NCBI GenBank assembly: GCA_903813345.2
Contig: CAIIXF020000012.1
Location: 13,934,932-13,998,931 of the forward strand
Origin: Owenia fusiformis
Lineage: Eukaryota > Annelida > Polychaeta > Sabellida > Oweniidae
Length of the DNA: 64,000 bases
Direction: 5' to 3'
Part shown: positions 43,488-55,454 of the stretch, piece after piece
Layout of the letters: each line of letters opens with the position of its first letter
Numbering within the stretch: position 1 is the stretch's first letter
Notes under the pieces: generated by a model
Told to the model about the DNA's origin: nothing
What the model saw: only the letters and a program-made list of their open reading frames with translations
Databases searched by the model: none
Position numbers and translations under genes: made by a program

Positions 43488-46400
43488 ATGTATAACAGCT
43501 ATCGACAGACTTCACCTGGGGTTACCCCAGGCAACCTTACCCTCGATGAAAACCAGGCTCTAGGGATACTAAAACATTTAGATTTAGATGAACTACAGAG
43601 ACTTCATGACAGTGAAGGAAAGCTTGATGACTTGGTCAATGATCTTCAGCAGGTATGTGAATTAAAGAGGAATGGTAATTTCTGTGCAACTGGTTAGTAC
43701 CATATGTGCAATTTGTTTTGCTTTTGATGAATGCAAAAACACTTTCAAAGTATTTCAAAATAGTTAGGAAAAAAGAGAATTGCATAATGTACAAATTTGC
43801 TAAAATAATTTAATGAATTTAATTTTGATAAATTATGGTTCATTTAATATTTAATCGATATTTCCATAAGAAAATTGTGATATCATAAAGAGTAAAGAGT
43901 ATAGACATACTATACTGAATTGAGCAGGCAACATGGTCATTTTGTAGCAAACTCAAGCTAATGTTAGATATATAGGACTGATTTTGGCACTACAAAATAA
44001 GTGTGACACACATACTGTATAACCTACATTACCGTAATCACTCCCCCCAGTTTTCTGCAAGTTAAAATGCTCAATTCTGCAAGTGAAATTAGTGAATTCT
44101 GCAAGAAGAAAGGGCTAATTCTGCAGAAATTCTGTGGATATTCGCGGCATTTTTTGCGGTTATTATAAAAAAAATCAAGATTGGTTTAACAAGAACAGTA
44201 TCATATATTCTAAAAACATGATTTGATAATCATATTCCTACATGTTAAACCCTGCCACAAACAAATTTGACCACTGAAAGTTCCATTTCCATGAAAATGC
44301 TGTAATTAATCAAATTTCACATTTTTCGAAACTTCAAACACGGAGGATCGGGCGCATAATGGGAATCACGATATATGTAAATCAGGTTTTAAGTGTAATA
44401 TCTCATTGGAGTTCGAAGTTTTCGATCAATAACTTAATAATATAAATAACTGTTATTAATTTATGTCTTTGTTTAACTTTCTGACGAGAACCGAAAGAAA
44501 AACTAATGGTTTTCGAACCAGTAAACGGGAAAATATCGTGATAGTCAGGTAGTCAGTCTCAGTCACTACATACATGCTGCCATCTAACGGCAGAAATCAA
44601 ACGATGGCGTTTAGAATTTTCACTTCGCATAATTTGGGTTATTTCTGCAAGGGATTTGACTGAAAACGTGTCAAATTGTTACAGGTAAGACTGACTTTTT
44701 AAACTTTTGGAAAATATATGGATTCTGCGGAAAATTCCGCGGAAATTGACCAAAATAGTTGATTCTGCAATTCCGCGGGCAGAGGCAAATTCCGTCCGCG
44801 CTCTGCAAACACGGAATCCTGGGGGCAGTGATTACCTGTGTATTTGTAGAAGAGTTGTCTATGTAGTGAAACAGGCCTGTAGCCAGAATTTTCCAAGGGG
44901 GGTTCACTTTACCTAAAAAATCTAGGGGAGGGGGTTCACTTTGGCAAATTTGGCCAAAAATCACACAAAAAGTTATCAGAATGGTGAAAAACTGTATGAT
45001 TTTGATAGAAATTTTGACTGGGGGGGGAGAACCTGAACCCCCCCCCTGGCTATGGGCCTGGGGACATGATCACAACTAATGTATGATTCAACTAAACTTT
45101 GTAGGTCAGAGATGACAGTAAAGCTCACCCATACAACTTGATATTCACATAACAGGCCCATAGCCAGCTTTTGCCAAGGGGTTCAGTTTTCAAAAAATTT
45201 CAGGGGAGCTCACAATTGACAACTTTGGCCCAACAAGTGCTTAGAATGGTGAAAACTGTATGATTTTGAAAAAAAAAATTCCAGTGGGGTTCATTCGAAC
45301 CACCTGAAACCCCTGGCTATGGGATTAAATAATTAACCTAGGATTTATAAAAACCATTTGTAGGTTAGAGATGTCCGTATTGATAGAGAAATGCTTGTGA
45401 CCAGCAATCGTAGTATTGCTGAATATAATTTAGCAAAAGAACCCTCATTGATCGTTGGCAGAGAACAGATGGCGAGACATTATAAAGATTACATAGAGCT
45501 GAGAAAATCCTTTGAGAAAAATAAAGAAAAGCTGGGTACTAATGTTTGGAAGTTGAAACAATAGATAGTTTTTGGGCTACATAAATTTATAGCTTCATAA
45601 GTTGTATATATTTGTTCTATTGGCTCTAGTTACAAGAAATACAAGTTGAACAGCTCAGGATGTAATAGAGAGCTATATTTTTTATATTTGTACTTCATAA
45701 ATGATGCTTTTATTTAAAATATACAATTTTCTTGAAGTTAACAGCGTATGTAGCCAAATTTCTATCATGTGTGATTTTCAGCTTTGTGTTTCTTTGAGCC
45801 TTGTATTAGCCCCCTAGCTGTTACAGCCTTGCCCAAGTCGGTCTGTTTTACTTATCTTGATTTCTATAATTCTCAAGATCAGATAAAAAAAATACCGACT
45901 TGGGCAAGGCTTGCTGTTACACAGTATTTGCTCCATCTATAAGAAATAGGTTTTAGGGATGGGAACCAGGCCCGTAGCCAGGATTTGCCAAGGGGGTTTC
46001 ACTTTTTGGAAAATTCCAGGGGGGTTCACTTTTGACAATTTTGGTCCAAAAATGGCCAAAATCATTTAAAAAATGCTCAGAATGGTGAATACTGCATGAT
46101 TTTGAAAGAATTTTTGGCCAAGGGGGGTTCGCTCGAACCCATTGAACCCCCTCTGGCTACGGGCCTGGGAACTAAATGGAAATACGGTTTCTCATAGATT
46201 TCTGTCTATATGGAGAGTTGAGTCTGTCCCTCGGATCAGTGCTTTCTTTGGACACTCTCCTTATCCTGTAGCACCCCTTTTCTCCTCTATAAACAGGTTG
46301 ACAGAAATTGTTGAATGATTGCATTAGAGAGCAAAAACTGATGGCACTTAATCTGTTAATCCCAATCTTGATTTTACTTATTCAAGATTATCTGATTAAG

Positions 46401-49373
46401 AATATTCAAAATTATAAGATCACTGTCATATTTCTCACTCTCTGATTGGTCCATGTCCTACACATGATTGAAATATAACAAGCGAAATTCAATAGAATTA
46501 TATATTTGTATAATGTTACATCACACTTTAATTACAGTCTAATAGTATATGTTGTTGAAACTAACCCATACTGTAGCAACACTTTTTGCCATTCCATTGA
46601 AGATTTGCTTCCAAAAGTTTTACTCGACTTAATCTATAGTGCATGTTTTACTATTCTCGTTGTTTTAAATTCATATATGTATTAACTTTTCTACTTAACT
46701 TTCCACTGTAGTTTCATTCTGTGTGTGTACTGACTAGAGATGAGTCAGGTGACCCATTGCTATGGTAATCATGGTTGATTGCTCTGGCTGTTAATCTGGT
46801 TACCATGGTTACTGCCTCCCGTATCAACACTAATCGACACATTTCTAATTGATCAATCCCAGGCCCGTAGCCAGCTTTTGTGAAGGGGGGTTCACTTGAA
46901 AATTCCAGGGGGTTCACCTTTGACCATTTTGGCCCAAAATCACTTAAAAAGTGCTCAGAATGGTTAAAAACTGCTTGATTTTGAAAGAATTTTTGGCACC
47001 TCCTGAGGCCCCCCCCCCTGACTATGGGCCTGAATCCAGAACGGTTCATTGAGTTTAGCCGAAATAGAACAACTTTCCCACTGCTTAACTATCACTGCAG
47101 TCTGACCCGTTACTCATACTGAACCTTTAGCCCTTCCAAAATCAGCCAGCCTCTCACCTGACTCACTTCTAGTTCTATGTGCTTGTTATCTCTAGGTCAA
47201 AAGCCTACAGATCGACAGAGAGATGTGCTTAACTAGTAACAAAAGTTTAGCAGAGTTCAACATTTCCCGCCAACCACGCTTTACGCAAGGCATAAAACAG
47301 TTAGCTGCGATGTATGAGGAAGCGGCTACATTACGTAAATCTTACGAAAAGAATAAAGAAAAATTAGGTACCAAAGGCCCTTGATTTTTAATACATGTAT
47401 CCTAATTGGACAGTGATTTGTCAGATTATTTCACAAAAATTATGATTTTTTCAAATCTAAAGCTTGGTCTCTGTTTATTATATTTAAATTGATGTTGTAT
47501 TTGCTTGCTTTTGATCTCTTATATTCTGATGGAAGGAAACTTGTTGACAAGGAAAAATTGCTGATAAGGAAACATGTTGACAAGGAAAAATGCTGATAAG
47601 GAAACATGTTGACATTATCCTTCTAAGCTCAAGCCTTTTTCTCTTTTTAGCTTATTGATGTAGTCCTCTCAATATATCATATTTGAACTATTCCCTTTAA
47701 AATTACACATCGGTCTAAAAACAAATTTAGGACCGGGGCCAGTAAAACTCTAGCTTTGGGGTGTTTATCTGAGTGAATTTTATATTGGAATCAGTGGAAA
47801 AGATGAAAATGGACTCAAGAAAAAATGTCCATCTTGGGATGTTCACTCTGAGTTTTTATTTTTTCTATCTGCTCTTTGTTGATTTTTGCACTTTGGCTTA
47901 CTACTCAACCTTCACATGTTCAAGCACATTGTCGTGGAGTTTTACAGCTTTTATCACTAGTGATTTAATCAATTAATTTGGAATTATGTTGCACTGTGAA
48001 TTTAAACTCAATTTATTTTATTCACACAATTTTATAATTTGACATTTGGCCAATTTTAGTTATATGAATGATATTGTAATTTATCTTGCTAAGATGTAGA
48101 ATTCTGTATTCATGCCAAAACCCAATTGCAATAAAAGTAATAAATTCCAAGATTTTAAAGTTAATGTACTTTTGAATTAAAATGAAAAATGCATGCATTG
48201 TCATTTCATTAGATGCCATTTTTTATGTCACCACCAGAAGTGGTGACATATTGTTATAGTCTCCAGCTTTTTCTTGACAGTGTTCAGCATCCGGCAGTTG
48301 TTGTTCAGCATTTGTTGTCTGAACAAATGGCAGGTAGTGACATTTTGCATGTAATGCCTTGTATACATTTCTGATTGAGACTTTCATGCGTGATCTTTGG
48401 GTGTAAATAAATTTGGAAATTTAAAGAGGATACATAAGAAAAGGTGCATATAAACTATTATATGATTCTCTATATTTCAATAGATTTTCTTGCTGCCGAA
48501 CAGTCATTGGACACAACATTGGCGCTACTGCAGACAGCAGCTGCAGAATCAGAGGAAAATTCAGAGGTGAGTCTGAATGTTTGAGAATAAGTGACGCCCT
48601 ACTGAGAAGTCTTGCTAAGCCCTTATCCCCCCCTCCTTCTCAGGAGAGTTAGAGGTTGATTGAGATTGGAATGCTACTTCATCTCAGAAAAACAAGTAAT
48701 CCAATCAAATACATTGATTTGTATTATATCACTCTACTATACCTAACCCCTAGAAATGCATAAGAGATTCTCTTTGTCTAATTGGATTGTTTAGTATATT
48801 TTCGAAAGTACCTTATTAACATCTAACAGCCATCCAATAAACCATTCATAAGCAGCAGACACATGTAAACAAATAACATCATCATTACTGATAAGCCAAA
48901 TGGGTTGCTCATGAACACCAAATGCAAGGTATAGGAGAGTGAATATAGATGTATATAAAATGTGTGGGCAACCACTCTACCTCTTTAAAAGTTGTTAAAA
49001 ATCCAAGTGCTCGCTAGAAGAAATTAAGCTAAACATTGAAATTTTAAGAGTTTCACTTGAACTGAAATTCCACTTCATGTATCTTCAGGAGCTTGCAGAT
49101 AACTTTCTGGATGGAAAAGTAGACTCAGATACATTTGTGGAGGAATATATTCAGTTACGTAAAAAGACGCATCTTCTTAAAGTTAAAGCTGAAAAAATGC
49201 CTGGACTAATTCAACAGCAAAATTCTCCCGCTAGGGCGAGTCGACAAAATTCAGGACAAGTACCTGGCCCAGTGGCGGGAACCAATCAGGCACCTGGAAA
49301 TAGTTACGGGCAACCCCCATATCCCGCAAACACTTACCCAGGAGCAATGCCAAATCTGAGCAATTATAGATAA
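43488..49373 (+). CDS. VPS37: VPS37, ESCRT-I subunit, with alternative exon 2
   Basis: Coding exons: 43488-43652 (acceptor at 43474), then either 45364-45535 (2a) or 47196-47367 (2b), then 48484-48566 and 49089-49373. Either path gives 705 nt and 234 aa with all phases matched. VPS37 proteins (Mod(r) domain) are subunits of ESCRT-I, which sorts ubiquitinated membrane proteins at endosomes. Evidence: LHDSEGKLDDLVNDLQQ in exon 1, KSFEKNKEKL or KSYEKNKEKL ending exon 2, LALLQTAAAESEENSEELAD over exons 3-4, then LRKKTHLLKVKAEKMPGL. The tail is Pro/Asn/Gln/Gly rich, as in VPS37B and VPS37C. The family is long, helical and coiled-coil. The ATG at 43488 is preferred to one at 43481, which opens a five-codon frame. 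Four MITEs occupy the introns around exons 2a and 2b. The B/C subtype cannot be settled. Confidence 0.93.
44872..45060. repeat. CAGGCCCGTAGCC-family MITE (VPS37 intron 1)
   Basis: CAGGCCTGTAGCCAG to GGCTATGGGCCTG; contains TCAGAATGGTGAAAAACTG in inverse family orientation. Confidence 0.8.
45153..45323. repeat. CAGGCCCGTAGCC-family MITE, next to exon 2a
   Basis: CAGGCCCATAGCCAGC start, right end truncated at GGCTATGGG. Ends 40 bp before exon 2a. Confidence 0.75.
45364..45535 (+). CDS. VPS37: VPS37 exon 2a
   Basis: 172 nt, 57 codons plus one base. Starts VRDVRIDREMLVTSNRSIAE and ends KSFEKNKEKL. TTTGTAG acceptor, CTGG/GTACTA donor. Same length and phase as 2b. Confidence 0.9.
45967..46167. 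repeat. CAGGCCCGTAGCC-family MITE, GGAAC duplication
   Basis: Complete copy with GGAAC at 45962-45966 and 46168-46172. Lies between exons 2a and 2b. Confidence 0.85.
46860..47032. repeat. CAGGCCCGTAGCC-family MITE, AATCC duplication
   Basis: Complete copy with AATCC at 46855-46859 and 47033-47037. Lies between exons 2a and 2b. Confidence 0.85.
47196..47367 (+). CDS. VPS37: VPS37 exon 2b
   Basis: 172 nt. Starts VKSLQIDREMCLTSNKSLAE and ends KSYEKNKEKL. TCTCTAG acceptor, TTAG/GTACCA donor. Joined after 2a it would shift frame and meet TAG after 13 codons. Confidence 0.9.
48222..48364 (+). repeat. TGTCACC-family repeat in VPS37 intron 2/3
   Basis: TATGTCACCACCAGAAGTGG to GGCAGGTAGTGACATTTTGC. 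Contains the near-perfect palindrome GTCACCACCAGAAGTGGTGAC. Confidence 0.7.
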
Positions 49374-49464
49374 TCTACAGTGCCAACCATTGCGGTGCAA
49401 TATCTCAGTACAACTGTATATAAAAACTGTTGGGAGTTAAAGAGTATGTCCTGTACCACATGTG

Positions 49465-49672
49465 CAGGCCTGTAGCCAGGGAGGGGGTCGATTGGTTTGA
49501 GCGAACCCCCCCCCCCCTGGCCAAAAATTCTTTCAAAATCATGCAGTTTTTCATCATTCTGAGCACTCTTTAAGTGTTTTTGGCCATTTTGTAACCAAAA
49601 TTTTCAAAAGTGAACCCCCCTGGAATTTTTCAAAAGGTGAACCCCCCTTGGCAAATTCTGGCTACAGGCCTG
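49465..49672. repeat. CAGGCCCGTAGCC-family MITE after VPS37
   Basis: CAGGCCTGTAGCCAGG to GGCTACAGGCCTG. It is about 90 bp past the VPS37 stop, so it may lie in the 3' UTR. Confidence 0.8.
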
Positions 49673-49696
49673 CATACGTGTTATTGCTTGGCTTAA

Positions 49697-50148
49697 GAAT
49701 GCAGTACCGGGTCCATTTTCACGTCTGTTTGCGCAGGTTTGACTTCCGGTTTGGGAAAGCTAGCTCCCAAGAACATCATTTTCGCATTTAGTCTTATTCA
49801 AAAATTATAGTTTATTTCGATAATAGTGTTTCCAGAAAAGAATTAAATTGCAAATATTTTATCAAGCATATTTTATCCCTTTCACTTTTACGGGAAAACT
49901 TGTTCTTGTGTCGCAATTAGTGGATACGAAAACCAGGGTTCGAAAGGTGCCAGCTCTATTGAAAACTCAAAAAAGTAAAAAGATTCATTTTGGGTGGGTA
50001 AAATAAATTTTTTATTTTGTAATTACCAGATGGTCAGTCCTCTTCATATTGCACTTGGATGATGATAACATCATTGTGATACATTGTAAAAAATATGAGC
50101 AAAATCTAATGTCTGGAACTTTTTCTACGCTGACCTGGTACTGCATCC
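49697..50148. mobile_element. TTAA-flanked MITE, piggyBac-like
   Basis: TIRs GAATGCAGTACCGGGTC and (inverted) GGATGCAGTACCAGGTC, flanked by TTAA at 49693-49696 and 50149-50152. A TTAA duplication is the hallmark of piggyBac elements. 452 bp, no transposase. Confidence 0.7.
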
Positions 50149-50152
50149 TTAA

Positions 50153-51200
50153 ACACTGATTGTTTGACAAAATCCAGTGAATAGTCCAGTTGATGATTTT
50201 AGCATTGGAAAGTCACATGTTAACAAAATTCAGTTTTACCAGTATGCTGAAATCCCTGACACACATGTTTATCAAATGAAGATAGCATTGTTTAACTTCA
50301 GTCTGTCAATCACCCACTTATATGTGAAGAAGAGAATAAGGCCATTCAGAGTTAATTATTAAATATTTAACGTCCTTCAAAGGGTAAAAATAATGTATTG
50401 ATTGAAAATTTGCATAAATCATAGAAGAGAGGGGAGGTTAAACATATGTTAAACTTTAAATGGCCTTATGTTTCATGGGAAAAATAATCCATATCATTTA
50501 TCCTTGCAGGGTTTTCATAAGAATTGGCAAAAGGTAAACAAATGAAAACAAAGAGTCCTAGTCTGACATGTGTTGGAAAATTGGAATTAAGTTCTGTGCA
50601 ACAAGTAAATGAGGGTGGATTTCTGTGATCAGAAACGTACATAATTCCAGAATTTGAAAAATAGAGAGTCAGTATGAGAATCTGAATCTTAGGAGCTCCT
50701 GAGTTAAAAATACAATTATTGTCTCATCACTCTGAATTGCAAAATTATAATGCATCTAAATATTTTTATTAATTTATTGAAGACTGTATATCACTATGTT
50801 GTATTCAAAATTATTTATATAAACATTTCTTTATCTTTGAAAATTTAAATATTGGAAATGAAATGTTAGTTCTCAGTTTGCAGATTTTCAAGTTCAAATC
50901 AATTAAATTAAATAATCTAAAATAATGCACCTGTTGCTGTAATAGTACTAATAGTCTTGCATCAAGTCTGTCACCCTAATTCAAAACCCACCCCTCCTTT
51001 TGAAGTGTGTAGGGTGGAAGGTGGGGAGGTCACTAGGTTTGGAGCAAGACTTTTATTGTTTCAGTTTTACAAATGACATCCATTGTATTAGTCATTAATC
51101 GGTTAATAAAGGAAATGAAGAGGAGGGAAAGACCCAGAGCTTTAGAGATTGCAGACATAATTACGTCTCTTGCTTACCAGCTTACCTGACCCCTCATTTT
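50153..51200. other. Stretch without recognised content
   Basis: AT-rich; one 61-codon ORF at 50177-50362 with no domain. The 50955-51055 part is a weak hairpin (GTCTTGCATCAAG / GGAGCAAGAC). Confidence 0.3.
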
Positions 51201-51204
51201 TTCC

Positions 51205-52690
51205 AATTTCCACCAGCTAGTCTCCAAATACTATACTTTGATGTGATGTTTTAATAACTTAGATGTGAGTAGGTAGTTACCAGTTTCACCACCTGGTAGC
51301 TGATTTGGGGTAAATGCAAAATATTATCTGTCCACTAAAAGAAAGAATATTTCACTTTTTGTGATTTTATAGCATGGGATCTATGAGGAATCTCCCCGAC
51401 CTAGAAGTCAAATTCTAAAAAAAATATTAATTTTTCAAAGTTGGTAAACAATTTTTGTTACCACATTTCTAGATGTAATTTTACATGTAGATTTCAAATA
51501 TGATATCACTTTGACTGAATTTTGAATATTTGAATGATCAAGATTATTTCTGAGATATATGTCATCTCAATACAGGTTTACATTATAAGCGTATGTATGT
51601 CATCTTTGAACTCTAGGGTTATTCCCCTCTGAAGGAAATGTGAACTCCATTGTTGTTGACTTAACTGTATTACATGTAAAGATGAATGTAAATAAAATTG
51701 AATATTTAAATCAAATCAAACTAATAGTTAATGAGTGATATAGAAATCATGTGGTGCCTTATATTTCACCAGCAAGTCCAAAAATTTATCCAGTTTGGAT
51801 TTTAACCAAAAAGCAACTCTGAAAACAAATTACAGTAAAATCGACCCATTGAAACACATTTCTGTCATGTCTTAAAGGAACGCCTGTCAACAAGGAACAG
51901 TTTTCAAAAGAAAGATCATGTTATTAATTGCCATGACACAAATGGAAATATTTCAACAAAGCTTGATTGCATCTGACTTGTTGTGCTGACTTGTTGTGCT
52001 GACATGTTGTGCTGACTTGTGCTCATTTTGGGACTAACACAACAATTTTTGAGAGATGCAAGAAATGTATTTGTGACATGTTGAGCTAGATTTCTTTAAA
52101 ACTTTTGAAGATCCGAACTTTCAGATCATAAATGCTATACAAGATATTAACATGCAAAATATCGTCATCTGTCATTTGTTACAGACACCAACCTCTGAAC
52201 ACTTAAATATGCTGAACACTTGTTTCAGACACCGAACACCAGTCACAAAAAAGTTGGAGGCTATAACAATATGTCACCACCTCTGAGTTTGACAAAAGAA
52301 TACCAGTTCTAAGCAACAACTCTGGACATATTACATCACTTATTCATTTATTATATTCTAAGAATTTATTACAAAAACATACATTGTACACTTGTAGTGG
52401 CTTTGCTAAAGGCATTATCCGCCATTTGATTAATAATTGCAGGGTGAAGAAAAAAGAAAAATTAAATATGAACTGAAGAGCGAAGTGGAGTGGTGGCAGG
52501 GAAACATACACATTTGCACATTTTTCAATAATTCATCTTCGAGCATGTCAGGTACTAAATGCTTAGTCAGCAATTTTGGTTGGCTAAAGCTCAAAACCTC
52601 TCTGTATAGAACACCTGTCCACAAGGAACAGTTTTAGCTAGTCATCTTCCTAGAATTTTTCAGACAAGACTCAAAGAGACACCACCCACC
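51205..52690. repeat. Local duplication, copy 1 (uninterrupted)
   Basis: From TTTCCACCAGCTAGTCTCC to CAAAGAGACACCACCCACCC. Matches 53088-56270 in order. It includes a TGTCACC-family copy at 52148-52290 and the word CAAGGAACAGTTTTCAAAAG. The ORF at 52437-52637 lies in the repeat and shows no domain. Confidence 0.8.
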
Positions 52691-53455
52691 CACCCACCAA
52701 TCTACAAAAAATCTCCCCAAATTAGATAAAAATCAAGATAAACCTTTTATTTCATTAACAAGATACTTTTTTAAAATCAACCAAAATTTCCTTTGTACAA
52801 TTACAATATTGAGAGACCTTAACATGTTGTGTTTATGTCATTTTGTTCCAATGAGGTTCGGAAAGATGTTTCATTTCACTCTGGAAACATGATACCAAGA
52901 ACAAAACAAGTGTTTGATGTGTTTTCTAAAACAATATAGATGAAAGTATATATATATTTTTCAAATTATATTGTTACCATTCAAAAGATGACCATTAAAT
53001 TGACGATGTGTTAAATTTTTAGATTTTTGATGACTGGTTTAAGAGAAACGTGTGTTCAAAAAGTTCTCCATATCGATACCACTCCTTTCCACCAGCTAGC
53101 CTCCAAATACTATACTTGGATGTGATGTTTTAATAACCTAGATGCTGATTTGGGGTAAATGCAAAATATTATCTGTCCACTTACAGAAAGAATATTTCAC
53201 TTTATGTGATTTTATAGCATGGGATCTATGAGGAATCTCCCCGACCTAGAAGTCAAATTCTAAAAAAAGATTAATTTTTCAAAGTTAGTAAACAATTTTT
53301 GTTTCTAGATGTAATTTTACATTCTGAGATGTATGTCATCTCAATACAGGTTTACATTATAAGCGTATGTATGTCATCTTTGAACTCTGGGGTTATTCCC
53401 CCTCTGAAGGAAATGTGAACTCCATTGTTGTTGACTTAACTGTATTACATGTAAA

Positions 53456-54749
53456 CACGGTGTATAACCCAAACGCTCCTACATGCACGACGGAGCGTTA
53501 CATTTACGCGGAAACGCTCCGGAGCGAAATAAAATGGCGGCTAATGAAGATTCTACTATGACCGTAAGTATTGTTTCTCTCGTTTCTCTTACATATCATA
53601 TGTCATGGTGAAATATTATGTACCATTCGATGAACAATACCGTGAGCAAAGATCTTATTTATTCAACTTCTGGTGGTAAACTGTTATTTGCTTGATCAAA
53701 GCTCCGTAGTGTAGATCGAACGAATCTGAAGATGACGATTTGACCACAAATTACGAATTAAACTAGTATTTCTATGAAAACGTTAATCTTTCTGTTTAAG
53801 TAGTAGATCACAAACTCGTATATTCTCATTTCCTAAAATCCCAGTCCAAATCCATTACTTGTTCTCGAGAAATCGCTTGCTTTCCTCGAAACGCTCCGTC
53901 GATTTAGACCACAATTTCAGAAACGCTCTTACCTTTTTGTTTTGATATCATTTTCAGATTATTAGAGAAGAGTTCCGAATCGAATCTATCTCTCAAAAAC
54001 GTGTTGTACTTGTTAGGCAAATTGAAACATCTGAACCTGGTGGTGCTAAACGTGCAACTAGCTGATTAAAGCCTATACACTAGATGATGTCATGCCTACA
54101 TATGTGCTAAATCATAAAACTATAGAAAAAAACGAAAAGTTATATGTGAATTTATCTTTCTTCTATTGATGCCAAGAGGTATAATAGATCTTTTCTTTCT
54201 CTTCCTGAAAAGAAAAGGCAAGCTATATATTTCCTTAACAGATCTAGACTACCGGAGCGTTTCCAATTCACTGTGTTAACCAGATCGGAGCGTTTCCTGA
54301 ATATGAGAATGTCATCATTTTTAAGACTGGATTTTCGGTCATCAAATCACTATTACGATAATGTATGGTGCGTTGAAGCATTGGAATTTGACTAAAATAT
54401 ACGTTGGTGCTCTAATCTTGGCTCAACTAATCACATGTATCGACAAAAGGGGTTTTGACCGGTAGAATGACAAATACGTTTTTGAATTTTGATAACTATA
54501 CTGCTTCGTACAGCTCTTCCTAATTGCTTCAAACGTCAACAGCCAGCCACGTATAACATGAATATCACACCCATCGAATGGTATACTCGAAATATGTAAC
54601 TCATACCTCTTATTCCCATTATTGGGGAAATTGTCAGACGGCTCATCATTCCCGCCAGACAGTTTTCCTACTCCGGAGCGTTTCTTTGTTTAATTTCAGT
54701 AATGAAACGCTCAGTCGTGCATGTAGGAGCGTTTGGGTTATACACCGTG
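53456..54749. mobile_element. Transib-like element, 5-bp duplication GTAAA
   Basis: Ends CACGGTGTATAACCCAAACG, inverted exactly at the right, flanked by GTAAA (53451-53455, 54750-54754). Copy 1 of the host duplication has a single GTAAA at 51676-51680, the empty site. CAC-starting TIRs with a 5 bp duplication fit Transib, the superfamily related to RAG1. About ten GGAGCGTTTC words, mostly near the ends, may be protein-binding repeats. No transposase core is seen. Confidence 0.75.
53534..54065 (+). CDS. Possible two-exon mini-ORF inside the Transib-like element
   Basis: ATG at 53534 opens ten codons (MAANEDSTMT) ending at ACC/GTAAGT; after a TTTTCAG acceptor at 53957 the next exon continues in phase with IIREEFRIESISQKRVVLVR and ends at TGA (54063-54065). 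This gives 45 aa, Arg/Glu rich and hydrophilic. The good donor, acceptor and matching phase are suggestive, but no family is recognised. It could be a captured gene fragment, a relic of the autonomous element, or chance. Confidence 0.25.
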
Positions 54750-54911
54750 GTAAAGATGAATGTAAATAAAATTGAATATTTAAATCAAATCAAACGAATA
54801 GTTAATGAGTGATATAGAAATCATGTGGTGCCTTATTCTTAACCAGCAAGTCCCAAAATTTATCCAGTTTGGATTTTAACCAAGAAGCAACTCTGAAAAC
54901 AAATAATGGTA

Positions 54912-55454
54912 AAGATTAAAAGGTGGATTGCATCGAGTCGATTGGATTCATGTAAAAGGTGGACTGGATCGGGAATCTTCAAAATATAGAATTACTTAGA
55001 GACTATTGATCTCCCTCTGTCAGATTATAATATTCATTGAGACTATTGATCTCCCTCTGTCAGATTATAATATTCATTTCAGGGTAATATTAGGCAATTC
55101 ATAAATCAATCATAAGGCAGACTGCTTTGAAGAGCCATATTATCTGTTTTCAATGAGAACATCTAGTAGATGGGAACATTAACACACCAATTTGAATGAC
55201 AGATTTTTATCAACACAGATCTATGTTTATTATGCTTTACAAAATAAAAAAAGTCGATTTACAAGGGAAAGCAGTTGAATACTGCTATATCCATCAAGTA
55301 ATTATGTATGTATTTCTTGTTGTTTTGTTCTGATTCCTCAAAGGGACCTAAGTGATCACAAGATATTAAAGAAATTCCATATTTTGAAGATTCCCGGTCC
55401 AATCCACCTTTTACATGAATCCAATCCACTCGATCCAATCCACCTTTTAATCTT
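54912..55454. mobile_element. MITE with AAGATTAAAAGGTGGATTG ends
   Basis: Long TIRs: AAGATTAAAAGGTGGATTG, GATTCATGTAAAAGGTGGA and GGGAATCTTCAAAATAT recur inverted at the right. TA on each side (54910-54911, 55455-55456). Absent from copy 1 at about 51830. Confidence 0.75.
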
